A DNA stretch of 64,000 nt from CADEEX01 sp964577955 (GTDB lineage: Bacteria > Acidobacteriota > Vicinamibacteria > Vicinamibacterales > CAVVIG01), in the NCBI GenBank assembly GCA_964577955.1, contig CAZOAZ010000032.1, positions 8,750 through 72,749 on the forward strand, given 5' to 3'. Each line of letters starts with the position of its first letter. Position 1 is the first letter of the stretch. Under the pieces are notes generated by a model, which worked only from the letters and a program-made list of their open reading frames with translations, made no database searches and was not told where the DNA came from. Below, piece by piece: positions 49,971 to 59,098 of the stretch. The translations under genes were made by a program, and so were the position numbers.

Positions 49971-50711
49971 CACGCGGCGCTGTTCGTTCTGGACAAGCAG
50001 GCGAAGATTCGATGCCAAGCGCTCTTCAACGTTTTGAGCGTTGATGCGCCAGATCTCGGCGAGCCGGTTCACCGCGTCCCCGACGTCCCACGGCCGGATC
50101 GCTCGATCGTCGAACATCGCAAACGGGCCGTCGGTCTCAGTCAGGACCCGATCAGTTGGCATCAGTCCAACTAGCTCTCGGCCCCTCTGGCTACGCAGCA
50201 TTGCGGGACCCACGCTGTACCAGCAATCGAGACGAATCGCCTGTTCCAGACTGCGAAGACTGCCCGAGAACCAGTGGAGAATCGGCGTGCCCGCTGTCCG
50301 ATTGCGCTCAAGGAGAACCAGTACGTCTTTCTCAGCGCGGCGACTGTGTATCGTGAGAATGCGACCTCCTGCCCCGGCGCACGTTTGCAAAACGTGCTCG
50401 AAGACGGCCATTTGATCTTCCCAGAATGGCTTGCACTCAGGCGTGCCGTCGAGTCCTATCTCGCCGACGTAGCGCGTCTCGTGAATGAGCTCGTCGAACT
50501 GGGCGAGCTCGCCCTTTCGCTGTTGGGCGAGCTGCGGATGCAGACCGATCGCCGTACGAATGCGCTCACTTCCGGCCGCCAAGGCGCTGGTCCCTTTCCA
50601 AGCAGATGGCGTCGTCGTCACGCTTAGTACGTACATGTTGCGGCGGGTGCACTCCTCAACGATGGCAGCCGGCTGCGGATATAGATCCAGATGGCAATGA
50701 AGATCGATCAT
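49965..50711 (-). CDS. qatD: QatD, TatD-family nuclease of the Qat defence system
   Basis: 248 residues. TatD metal ligands: H5-C-H7 (DLHCHLDL), GLHPQ, GEIGLDG, ILTIHSRR and LTETDGPF. Its ATG overlaps the qatC stop. Position after a QueC-like and a KAP-ATPase gene identifies QatD. Proposed DNase or nucleotide-processing step in phage defence. Confidence 0.92.
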   Translation of the reverse strand: MIDLHCHLDLYPQPAAIVEECTRRNMYVLSVTTTPSAWKGTSALAAGSERIRTAIGLHPQLAQQRKGELAQFDELIHETRYVGEIGLDGTPECKPFWEDQMAVFEHVLQTCAGAGGRILTIHSRRAEKDVLVLLERNRTAGTPILHWFSGSLRSLEQAIRLDCWYSVGPAMLRSQRGRELVGLMPTDRVLTETDGPFAMFDDRAIRPWDVGDAVNRLAEIWRINAQNVEERLASNLRLLVQNEQRRVL

Positions 50712-51985
50712 GTGATCTTGAATACTTGCAGAAGCGCTTCCATCTCCTTGAGGCCGCGCTGGATCACGTCACGAAGCTCAGGGCTGTCGCCAATGAGCGG
50801 CGAGCTGAGCGCTACTCCAAGCCACGCATCAAGCCCGACATCTGCGACGTCCGCGACAGCCATCGCCAGCGCGCGCACATCGTCGGACGCTGCGTGATCC
50901 GCATCTTCGATCGACAGATCGGCGTAGACGTACTCCGTTTTGTCCTCGACTCCCCACGCCTGAAAACTCGCCCGTCGAATTAGGCACGGCACGCATCGTC
51001 CGCAATGGCGATATCCGTATCGCTTGAATCGTCCGCAGCTCGTGGTCGTGTGCGCGTGGGCTTTCAGATCCGGTTGACGGGTTGACCCAGCGAGCATCTC
51101 CCCCTTCGTCCGGCACGCGTACGGGTTCTTGAAGCGCACGCGAAGACCCGCTGCATCGACGATCTGCTGCAGGAGCGCGAGTACGACTGGGTGGCTGGTC
51201 CTGGTACTCAGGCTACCGAGTCGCAGCCCGGTGAGTGGAGGATTGATGGAGATGAATCCGTTCTCGCAGACAAAGAGCGGAATCATGTCGCCACTTGCAT
51301 ATCGCCGCAGCGTCGTTGCGGCCAGAATCCCGTGCGCGAAGAACGCGATCGAGCGACCTCGTTGCGTTGGCGGATTCTCTGGATTCGGCACATCGGTGTT
51401 GTGATTGAGCTGCAGGTGGCCGATGTTCCCGCCCACGACGCCACAAAGACTGCGTTGCTTTTCGGCGTCGCCCCGTACGGATTGGCTGACGGCGAACGGG
51501 CAGTAGCCCTGTTCGACGAGATCGAGCGCGCCGGTAAAGCTGTCGAGGCCTCCTGAGAAAAGCACAACGCTGTCGTATTCCGGATGAATCTGTTTTTTCG
51601 GCTGTTTGGGATACGCTGCGCCGGCCGCGAACTCGATCTGCCAGCGGTCGGTTGTGAGGAACTGAAGCAGTCGCTGTAGGACTGGCGCCTGCGTACTCCA
51701 GAACGACTGGTCTGTGACTGCGATCACGAGATCGAATTCGCGCGTCCATCCGTCTGGACTCGCATCTCGATGACCGGCCAGGTCCGCCGCCATTACGGCC
51801 AACGCTACCGACAGGAAATCGAGCGCCCGAGGATCCGGAACCAGCTCCCGACGACGAAGGACGTCGCCGATCGCCGCGCCGGCGCTGCCTCGCTTCTTCG
51901 ACGGATCGTGGCCAAACAGCACGACCTCGAGGTCGCCGTGGAAGGACTCAAACGCGAACTGGGATGGCCCACACACAATTCTCAT
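50708..51985 (-). CDS. qatC: QatC, QueC-like PP-loop protein
   Basis: 425 residues. N-terminal extension (1-135) of unknown fold, then PP-loop SGGLDS (144-149) and Zn-binding C-rich YRHCGRCVPCLIRR near 330, as in the 7-cyano-7-deazaguanine synthase family. Longer than housekeeping QueC. ATGA overlaps on both sides. Confidence 0.92.
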   Translation of the reverse strand: MRIVCGPSQFAFESFHGDLEVVLFGHDPSKKRGSAGAAIGDVLRRRELVPDPRALDFLSVALAVMAADLAGHRDASPDGWTREFDLVIAVTDQSFWSTQAPVLQRLLQFLTTDRWQIEFAAGAAYPKQPKKQIHPEYDSVVLFSGGLDSFTGALDLVEQGYCPFAVSQSVRGDAEKQRSLCGVVGGNIGHLQLNHNTDVPNPENPPTQRGRSIAFFAHGILAATTLRRYASGDMIPLFVCENGFISINPPLTGLRLGSLSTRTSHPVVLALLQQIVDAAGLRVRFKNPYACRTKGEMLAGSTRQPDLKAHAHTTTSCGRFKRYGYRHCGRCVPCLIRRASFQAWGVEDKTEYVYADLSIEDADHAASDDVRALAMAVADVADVGLDAWLGVALSSPLIGDSPELRDVIQRGLKEMEALLQVFKIT

Positions 51986-52827
51986 TTCACGTAGCTCTCG
52001 AAGACGGCGAACGTCTCCTTAAGAGCGTCTTTGGCGAGCGCGACCACCTTTTGCCGCGTGAGTCCTGTGGCGATACCGACCTTCTTGAACGCCGCTGCAA
52101 CGGTCTCCTTGATGTAGTCCTTCGCTTCTTTGAGCCGAGCAAGTCCCGCCTTCGCGGTAGGGGCTTTGTCTTGGATGGTCTTGCCGACGTCGAGCATGAA
52201 TCGCCGGAATACGTCCAGGGCGACATAGCGCTCGACAGCGAACAGCCGCTGCACCTCGGTGAGCTCGAGGAGGACGGCATCCGGAAATTTTGTGAGCAGC
52301 TCCGAAAGAGCGTCCTTGATGGCGACCCTGCTGGCTTCGGCATCCTGTGTCCCGTCGGTAGGCCGCACGGCTTCTACGACCGCATCCATCACTTCGTTCG
52401 CCGATCGACCGCTCAGAACTGCAGCGTCAAGCGTTCCGCCGGGAAGAGTTGTCTGGCTGCGCTCGCTCGGCGACAGCGCGCCGTAGAGGGTCCCGGCGGT
52501 CTGCGCGGTTCCGCCGAAGCGCCGCGTCGCCCGTCCCGACCCACCGTAGCCTCGAACGTACCCTCCGAGACTTCGCTGCAGCCCGCCACTCCCACCGCCG
52601 CCCTTTGCAAACGTGCCGAGGGATCTGCGCACGCCCGTGAAGCGCTGGGGGGGAGCGAGCGGCCCCGGCGCGGCCGCCGGGACCACGGCAGGCGGCGTTG
52701 CCGGAGCGGTGCTTTGATCCGGCGGCGGCGCTTCGGGCGCCGGTGCGGGTGCGTCAGCGTCCGGTACCCATGGCGGCACGAGCGGTACTCCGCCCTTTGG
52801 TCCTTTGCTCGATGAGGAAGTTCCCAT
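51982..52827 (-). CDS. qatB: QatB
   Basis: 281 residues from ATG 52827, two bases after the qatA stop. The characteristic start MGTSSSSKGPKGGVPLVPPW, an Ala/Pro-rich linker, a Gly-rich basic patch (about 65-105) and a helical C-terminal domain. No enzyme motif. Assigned from this N-terminus and the qatA-B-C-D order. Confidence 0.88.
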   Translation of the reverse strand: MGTSSSSKGPKGGVPLVPPWVPDADAPAPAPEAPPPDQSTAPATPPAVVPAAAPGPLAPPQRFTGVRRSLGTFAKGGGGSGGLQRSLGGYVRGYGGSGRATRRFGGTAQTAGTLYGALSPSERSQTTLPGGTLDAAVLSGRSANEVMDAVVEAVRPTDGTQDAEASRVAIKDALSELLTKFPDAVLLELTEVQRLFAVERYVALDVFRRFMLDVGKTIQDKAPTAKAGLARLKEAKDYIKETVAAAFKKVGIATGLTRQKVVALAKDALKETFAVFESYVK

Positions 52828-52829
52828 GT

Positions 52830-54674
52830 CTATCGCTTTGCTTTGATCGCGTCCTTGACCGGCTTCGCGACCTTGGAGTTGCCTTCCCACCGAGCCCAGA
52901 CGGTTTCAGTCCACGGATAGCCCATAATCTTCGGGACGATGTTGGGCCTGATCTGTGTTCCCGGACGATCGGCGAGAAAGCTCGCCAAGCGGGCGCCTTG
53001 GGTCACGTCGACCTCGCCGACGACGAGGCACGCATCCAAGATCGGCGGCACGCCCCATTCCTGCTGTTGAAGCGCCGTCTCGAGAAGGCGATCCATGATC
53101 ACCCCAATCTCGGCCCGGGCGATTTTCTCCAGACGAACCTTCAATTCTGCCGTCATGTCGGGCTGGGAGAGAAGCGCCTCAAGGAGTTCCGCGCCCTCGG
53201 AAGAAAGGCGATCCTCCGGCGTTATGAGCGGCGCGTGCTCTCGGCTCACGTAGAGCACGCCGCGCAGATCCTTGTCCGCAAGCCGAGGGGGCAGCGCCAG
53301 CCACTCCCTCGTGAACGGATCCTCCCAGGGCTTCTGCAGCTCGAACGCTGCTCCTTGGTGGGCCGCCTTCTCCCAGGACGAGAGGAGCGTCGGCCTTCCT
53401 TGCGCATCCGCTACGACGGCGTTTGAGAGTTCCGCGTACGCCGCCGGCTCTCCGCATCGCTCGAAGAGCAGCATCTTGGCGAGCACGGCCTCGTCAACGC
53501 CCACGCCATGCGCGCTTGAGATCGTCATCCGGATCGCCAGCGCGTTCAGGAAGCGCTTGATGAGCCGTGGATTTCCGCGAATCCTGGACGCGGTGGCCAT
53601 GATCGGCGCGAGCCGCTCGGCCGCGTCGAGCCGGCCGACGAGATCGGGAGGAAGCTTGATGCCGAGACCGCTGATAAATGCGCGGTCGACCCTCTTGCCC
53701 TGCCATGTCTGTCCCAGCTGCTCGCACACTCTGGCGCGAATCGTTTCGCGATCATCCGCGCCGATGCCGCTATTTTCCACAAAGAGCAGCATCAGGTACG
53801 CGCGGACTTCCTGTGTTCCGAGGGGCGGCACGCGAATCGGGACTTGGATCAACTTGTCGAAGTAGTTGGTGACCAGGTCATCGTTCACGCCGTCGAAATG
53901 GCGGCGAACCGCGTGCTTGATCATCTCGGTGTCGGCCGCAATGACGAAGGCCGCGTTCTCGAGGAAAAGGAAAAGCCGCATCGCCTCCAGGGTCGATACG
54001 GTCGTCTCGGGGAGGCAGCGATCGAGGTCGTCGATGAGGACGATGAGGGTAACACCGAGCGCCTTCAGCGTCGCCTCGAATGAATCGCGCAACTCGTGGA
54101 TCGCCTCCGGCAGCGACGAGGGCTGCTTCGGATCGAGGAATCCGCCTTCCGCTGCCTTGCCGACGTTCTCACCGGCGTCTTTCACCTGCCCGACGGCGTC
54201 CTTGCTCGTCTCACCAGTGCCAAGCCCTTTTAGGAAGCCGACCGCCTCACTGGCGAGTGCCAGCGGCGGTACGCCTGCGGTTGCGGCAACCACGGCGCCG
54301 GCCACCTTTGCCACGCGGAGCCACTTGACCCGTCGAAGAAAGTCCTTTGCCTTGTCGATCCCTGTCTCACGCTTCTCGGCTTCCTCCGCAAGCGCGCTCG
54401 CGATCACTTCCATCAACGCGGCGCGCGCGTCGTCGTAACCCTGATACAGCCAGGCGTTGAACTCGACGAACACGAAACTCGAGGGCTCCTTCGCGGCGCG
54501 CTCGACGAGGGCCTTGCGCACGAGTCGGATCATCGACGTCTTGCCCGCGCCCCAGGAGCCGGAGACTCCAATGGAGATCGGACGACCGTGCGCTTGAGTG
54601 ATGATCTCGGCAACCGTGCCGGCCACCCCGCCGAAATTCAAGAAGTCGAGGTCGGTGTCGTTATCGGGCCACAT
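52830..54674 (-). CDS. qatA: QatA, KAP-family P-loop NTPase
   Basis: 614 residues. Walker A SGSWGAGKTS (38-47), two short hydrophobic segments at about 115-145 in the usual KAP insertion, Walker B VLIDDLDRC (about 217), and FVIAADTEMIKHAVRRHFDG. First gene of the Qat operon; 146 bases separate it from the Cap4-like gene, so it may have its own promoter, though none is clear. Confidence 0.92.
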   Translation of the reverse strand: MWPDNDTDLDFLNFGGVAGTVAEIITQAHGRPISIGVSGSWGAGKTSMIRLVRKALVERAAKEPSSFVFVEFNAWLYQGYDDARAALMEVIASALAEEAEKRETGIDKAKDFLRRVKWLRVAKVAGAVVAATAGVPPLALASEAVGFLKGLGTGETSKDAVGQVKDAGENVGKAAEGGFLDPKQPSSLPEAIHELRDSFEATLKALGVTLIVLIDDLDRCLPETTVSTLEAMRLFLFLENAAFVIAADTEMIKHAVRRHFDGVNDDLVTNYFDKLIQVPIRVPPLGTQEVRAYLMLLFVENSGIGADDRETIRARVCEQLGQTWQGKRVDRAFISGLGIKLPPDLVGRLDAAERLAPIMATASRIRGNPRLIKRFLNALAIRMTISSAHGVGVDEAVLAKMLLFERCGEPAAYAELSNAVVADAQGRPTLLSSWEKAAHQGAAFELQKPWEDPFTREWLALPPRLADKDLRGVLYVSREHAPLITPEDRLSSEGAELLEALLSQPDMTAELKVRLEKIARAEIGVIMDRLLETALQQQEWGVPPILDACLVVGEVDVTQGARLASFLADRPGTQIRPNIVPKIMGYPWTETVWARWEGNSKVAKPVKDAIKAKR

Positions 54675-54820
54675 GGCTTTGGCTCAACCTCCGCGGCGCG
54701 TTGTCTGAATAGGTCGCCCTGACAGATGAGGTCTGGTAGAGGGCGATCCCAGGTCCATCGGGCCGCGTAATCTGTAAAGCCGACGAATCTCGGACAGTAC
54801 TTGGCCCCACGAGTGCGAGC

Positions 54821-56287
54821 CTAAGTGCTTAACGTTCCGGTCGGAACGTAACCCGGCTCCTGATACTCAAACAACTCGATCGTCCCTACCGATGTCAATT
54901 GCTGGCCGAGGAAGACGGCGAGCGCCAAAGGTCCATAGACAAAGAGGCGGGTGCGACGAATGGCGTGCGTCTTGAGCAGCTCGCCCAACCGCTCACGTAC
55001 GGCACGGGCAAAGGCGCACGCCTCGCGATCTCCTGCGAGGGCCTGACTGCCGGTCGATGACGGCGACATAAAGGCCAGGAGCTTCGGGGGGATGCCGCTT
55101 TCAGCGATGTATCGCCGTACATCTTCGCGGCCGTCGCCACGGATATTTAGAGCCAGTACCAGATCGTCCCCGTCGCCATCGGCGAGCTCGATCGCCAGTT
55201 GATAATTCGCAGTCGACTCGGCGTCGGAGCGCCACAGCTCTTTTGCCGGCGGCTGCGGCATTTCGAAGACCCAGCCGCCCACAGCCGGGAAGCCCGCGCC
55301 CAAGGCGACCCCGCTTGACAGCGGACACTTGCCGCGAAACCGGATTAGGCGCTCGGTGCGCTCACTTTGCATTCGCTCCCGCAGGGCCCTCAGCTCGGGC
55401 AGGAGATCGTTGTTCCAAACGTCGGGAGGAGGGACGCGGCGCGTGCTGCGATCGAAACGCTGCGACCAATCGATCGTGTAGTCCGGCGGAATATCAAACG
55501 CCTCGCGCGTCCAGTTCTGCATCCACAGCGTCGCACCCTTTTCTCCCGGCGCCAGCGTAGCAACGGCCGAGCGCAACATCTGATCGATATCTGCGCGGCT
55601 CAGTACCTGACCGCGCTTCGCCTGCAATGTTCGGAGGAGCTCGGCGAACGCCGGCTGAACTGCGGCGAGCAGCCTGTCGGCGTAATCGGGATGCTTTAGC
55701 AGGCGCGCAACAAAGGTCTCCGCCGCGCGTTCGTCGTGTTGCAGATCGCCGTGGCCGATTTCAAAGGACACGTAGGCATGAACGAAGGTGATCACGTCAT
55801 CGTCGAACCCCACGCTACGCAGCCGATCGTCGACGTCTTGTTTAGTGGGCGCCGTCGACGCCGGGTCATCGTAGAAAGGCTGCGCGTTTCGCAAGCGCGC
55901 CAGCGCTGACTCAATGGGCCGCAGCTTTGGGGAGAGCGACGGGCTCACGAGCGTGAAGCACTTATAGACGCCGGGCAGCGCCCGATCGAGCTCGCGAAAA
56001 TGAGCGAGGCTCGTCTTGAGTTCCGCCGGGCTCACCTCATGATCTTTGACTTGAAAGTGTACGCGCGTTGACTGTCCGCCCTCGTCCCGGAAGTGAACGT
56101 CAATGTCGCCTGTGCCCTCGTAGAAGATCTGATGAAAGGCGCTTTGCAGCAGCCACACCGGCACGTGACACGCTGCGAAACGCGTCTGAAAGTCGAAGCC
56201 TTTGAGCGCATTGATCCCCCCCATCGCTTCGGGCGACAACAGCGAGCCAGGGCGTGCCTTCGATTTTGATGTCTTCCGCAGGTTCAT
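54821..56287 (-). CDS. cap4: Cap4-like effector: DUF4297 nuclease + SAVED domain
   Basis: 488 residues from ATG 56287, two bases after the CD-NTase stop. N-terminal PD-(D/E)xK-type DUF4297 nuclease: GFDFQTRFAA, EGTGDIDVHF (D61, D63) and VHFQVKDHEV (Q79-K81). C-terminal SAVED domain (about 320-488) with QLAIELADGD, RLFVYGPLALAVFLGQQ and IELFEYQEPGY. Expected to bind the cyclic oligonucleotide and then degrade DNA. Confidence 0.85.
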   Translation of the reverse strand: MNLRKTSKSKARPGSLLSPEAMGGINALKGFDFQTRFAACHVPVWLLQSAFHQIFYEGTGDIDVHFRDEGGQSTRVHFQVKDHEVSPAELKTSLAHFRELDRALPGVYKCFTLVSPSLSPKLRPIESALARLRNAQPFYDDPASTAPTKQDVDDRLRSVGFDDDVITFVHAYVSFEIGHGDLQHDERAAETFVARLLKHPDYADRLLAAVQPAFAELLRTLQAKRGQVLSRADIDQMLRSAVATLAPGEKGATLWMQNWTREAFDIPPDYTIDWSQRFDRSTRRVPPPDVWNNDLLPELRALRERMQSERTERLIRFRGKCPLSSGVALGAGFPAVGGWVFEMPQPPAKELWRSDAESTANYQLAIELADGDGDDLVLALNIRGDGREDVRRYIAESGIPPKLLAFMSPSSTGSQALAGDREACAFARAVRERLGELLKTHAIRRTRLFVYGPLALAVFLGQQLTSVGTIELFEYQEPGYVPTGTLST

Positions 56288-56289
56288 GT

Positions 56290-57162
56290 TCACTGGCCGA
56301 AACGGGACCCGAATAGCTGGCGCCACAATTTACGGCTTTCGCCTTCGTCCTGGCTGTCCAGCGCCTTGCGCGCGGTCGCAGCGGCGGTCTTGACCTGATT
56401 CATGAAGGCAGTGAAATCGTCGGGCTCCCAATGCTTCGCGACGTTGACGGACGCATATCCTGGGTCCGGAATCGAGGGCACGCTGCCCGTGCCGCGATAA
56501 GCGCCGTAGGAGGATTCCATGCCTTCCAAAACGTTCACCACGCCCGCGGCGTGAGACGAGGGGAAACCGATGGTGCGATGAACCAAGCTCTCGAGGATGT
56601 ACGACTTCGGCTTGCAAGCCTCCGTGCTCAGTTGATCGCGCCAGTACTTCATCAGCTTGACGACCTGAACGTAGTAACCGCCCGTTGCCTTGTTCTTGTC
56701 CGTGGCGGCCTTAATCTGGCCTCTGGGATGTGTGGCCACCCACACCTTGGCCTCTCGATCGGGGATCCAGAGCGGCCCATCGTCCTCAGCCATCGGCGTG
56801 GCGGGTACGATGTCCAGCCAGACCCCCTTTGCGGCCTGCACGCCCACCGATCGTCCTTGACGCTTCGTCTCCTTGTAGTACTTCGCCAGGATCGACTGCG
56901 TCCACGCCAGTACGACGTCAGGCGCCGTGATGAGGCGGTCGACGTCGATGATGCAAATCACATCAACGTCGTTGATGTCGTTGATGGCCGTGTGCCTCGC
57001 ATACGAGCCTGACAGGAATGTTTCCTTATGCGCTTCCTTGAATTCGCTATCCGTCCGCAGCTGCTGCCGAACGGTTTCGTGCGCCGCCTTCGCGTTTGCG
57101 ACATGCTGGTCGGTCGGCTCGATTGAAGAGACAAGAGCCTTGAAGTCAGACGCGAGCTCCAC
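56290..57162 (-). CDS. cdnX: CD-NTase (CBASS cyclic-oligonucleotide synthase)
   Basis: 290 residues from GTG 57162 (AAGGAAAGGA before it, two bases after the E1 stop). Nucleotidyltransferase core FLSGSYARHTAINDINDVDV with G52-S53, D65 and D67, third carboxylate D117 in WLDIVPA. Helical C-terminal half with KYWRDQLSTE. The chain ends RQLFGSRFGQ: Gly is next-to-last, unlike the free Gly/Ala end usual in Cap2-linked enzymes. The clade cannot be set by eye. Confidence 0.88.
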   Translation of the reverse strand: MELASDFKALVSSIEPTDQHVANAKAAHETVRQQLRTDSEFKEAHKETFLSGSYARHTAINDINDVDVICIIDVDRLITAPDVVLAWTQSILAKYYKETKRQGRSVGVQAAKGVWLDIVPATPMAEDDGPLWIPDREAKVWVATHPRGQIKAATDKNKATGGYYVQVVKLMKYWRDQLSTEACKPKSYILESLVHRTIGFPSSHAAGVVNVLEGMESSYGAYRGTGSVPSIPDPGYASVNVAKHWEPDDFTAFMNQVKTAAATARKALDSQDEGESRKLWRQLFGSRFGQ

Positions 57163-57164
57163 CG

Positions 57165-58637
57165 TCAGCGGTCCTTTCCTTGGGAAACCGGCAGGTTGGG
57201 AAGCGAGTCGACATTCAGTCCGTAGTTTTCCGCAAGGGCAGCCAGGAAGTTGCCACAGACGGAGCACTCTTCGTCTCTCGGCAACTCGATGCCGTACCAC
57301 CGGTGAATCGTCATTTCATCTATGCTCTCGCTCAAAGGGGGCCAGCTCGCGTATTCAGTTCCCGGCTCGGGGCGATTGAGCCAGAGATACCAAGGGGCTG
57401 CGAAGTCCCGCTTCAGGATATTGAGCGAGCTGTCGCGGTCGGCGAGAAGCTCGAGGAGCGCCAGTTTCGCGACCATGTTGGCGATTGGCAGGACATCCAG
57501 CGACAGCCCGGGTTCGATCGCGACGGGCTGATCGGAATAGGCGATGCCTTCGGCATCTGCGGCCGTAGAGACTTCCACGTCCGACGCCTTATCCGGCATT
57601 GCGGCGACGAAACACTGATGACACGCCGAATCCTTCGGCCGAACGCGCAGGATCTGACCGCCATACGCGCGCCGGAAGGCGCCGCCGTAGACGGCGACGA
57701 CGCGCGCTTCCACGCATAACTGATTAACCAGAAGCTTGCTGGGCCTGCTGTCCGTTCCACACACCACGACATCCGCCTGGTTGATTAACTCCCTGATGTC
57801 GCCCTGATTGTCGTAGTCGACCGCAACCGGGTGGGTGGAGACCTTCGCATCAGGATTCTTTTCAAGAATCAGATCGCGGATGACATTGACCTTGAAGCGG
57901 CCGACCTGCGAAATGCCGCCAGGATGGCGGACCACATTGCCAACCGAAAGCCGGTCCCTGTCGATCAAGATGAACTTGCCGACGCCGCACTTGGCAAGTT
58001 CGATCGCCGCGTGGCCGCCCCCGGTACCCAGGCCGATCACGACGACGGTCTTGTCCTTGAGCACTGTGGTTTCGAGAATGCCCGAGCGCCGCGTGGCCAG
58101 CTCCGGCTGGACATCGGCGAAGCAGACATCGAGCGGCAGCCGCGTGTTCCCGTCCTGGCGCCAGGCTGTTGTTCGATAGGCGGTACCGTCGGGGCAGGTA
58201 AACGTCGCCGCGTCGGGCTTCTCGCCGTCGCCAGGTTGCAGGACGATCGCGATCGCGGTCCCCTGAGGGAGCTGAAAGGCGGGATCGAGCGTTATGCAGC
58301 CCGTCGCCGAGGACGCGGCCGGAATCACGCCGAGCGCCGCGTGGGTGAGGGCGTCGCCATCATCCCAGCTGCTTAGGCTCAGGGGCGTGTGCCCATCTCG
58401 GGTCAGGTTGTCCCAATGGTCGCGTAGCCACGCGGTCGACAGCGTCAAGGCCGCGAACATGTCGGCGTCGTCTGCGGTGATGTTCAGCGCTCGTGGCGCC
58501 TGAGCACCTTCCGCGACGGCGACGATCGTGCGCTTGGTCTTGTCATACACCAGCTTGGTACGGCCGGGCCTTCGCTCGGCGATCGATTTCATCGCCTCGC
58601 GAATCATCTGTTGCTGCTGCGGATCACTTGTGCTCAT
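57165..58637 (-). CDS. E1-like (ThiF/MoeB-fold) activating enzyme, no fused E2
   Basis: 490 residues. N-terminal domain of unknown fold (1-185), then the adenylating Rossmann domain: GLGTGGGHAAIELA (202-215), D226, GNVVRH (233-238), R247 and K249. Cys pairs C339-x2-C342 and C458-x2-C461 probably bind zinc. Cap2 of standard type II CBASS has E2 and E1 in one chain; here E2 is the separate upstream gene, overlapping by ATGA. Confidence 0.88.
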   Translation of the reverse strand: MSTSDPQQQQMIREAMKSIAERRPGRTKLVYDKTKRTIVAVAEGAQAPRALNITADDADMFAALTLSTAWLRDHWDNLTRDGHTPLSLSSWDDGDALTHAALGVIPAASSATGCITLDPAFQLPQGTAIAIVLQPGDGEKPDAATFTCPDGTAYRTTAWRQDGNTRLPLDVCFADVQPELATRRSGILETTVLKDKTVVVIGLGTGGGHAAIELAKCGVGKFILIDRDRLSVGNVVRHPGGISQVGRFKVNVIRDLILEKNPDAKVSTHPVAVDYDNQGDIRELINQADVVVCGTDSRPSKLLVNQLCVEARVVAVYGGAFRRAYGGQILRVRPKDSACHQCFVAAMPDKASDVEVSTAADAEGIAYSDQPVAIEPGLSLDVLPIANMVAKLALLELLADRDSSLNILKRDFAAPWYLWLNRPEPGTEYASWPPLSESIDEMTIHRWYGIELPRDEECSVCGNFLAALAENYGLNVDSLPNLPVSQGKDR

Positions 58638-59098
58638 GCGGTCTCCGCCATTGTCGGAACGAAATCAGCGAGGGAACGCCCCGTGGCCAGGTGCTGCTCG
58701 TACGCCTCAAGCCAGATGTGCGCCTTGAGAAATACCTTTTGCAGCAGGATGTTGGAATGCCACCGTGCATCGCGCCAATGGCAGATCTGAGGCCAGCCGG
58801 CTCCGTGCGGCGTGAGCGTGTGCATCGCATGCGAGACGCCGAGCGAGGAGACAGGGCTTCCGTTGAACAGCCGCAACGGATCCGGATCGGTCACATAGAG
58901 CGGTGGCCGCTGAAACGGATACTGCGACGGGATAGGAATATAAAGGTGGTAGCGCCGCCCGGAATTGGAGCTGGCGATCCCTGATGCGCTGTACGTGTCC
59001 CCCGAAGGGTGATGGTAAACGCTGAACTGATCGAATCCTTCACGCTGCAGGATCTGGTGCTCGACGACTAGACGTTGTCGCTGCTCAGAGGTCCACAT
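58634..59098 (-). CDS. Stand-alone E2-like conjugating protein
   Basis: 154 residues. UBC-fold signatures: YHLYIPIPSQYPFQRPPLYV (50-69), H93 and the presumed catalytic Cys106 in QICHWRDARW, then a long C-terminal helix with WLEAYEQHLATG. It overlaps the end of the HTH-JAB gene by 14 bases and the E1 start by 4 bases. Confidence 0.82.
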   Translation of the reverse strand: MWTSEQRQRLVVEHQILQREGFDQFSVYHHPSGDTYSASGIASSNSGRRYHLYIPIPSQYPFQRPPLYVTDPDPLRLFNGSPVSSLGVSHAMHTLTPHGAGWPQICHWRDARWHSNILLQKVFLKAHIWLEAYEQHLATGRSLADFVPTMAETA

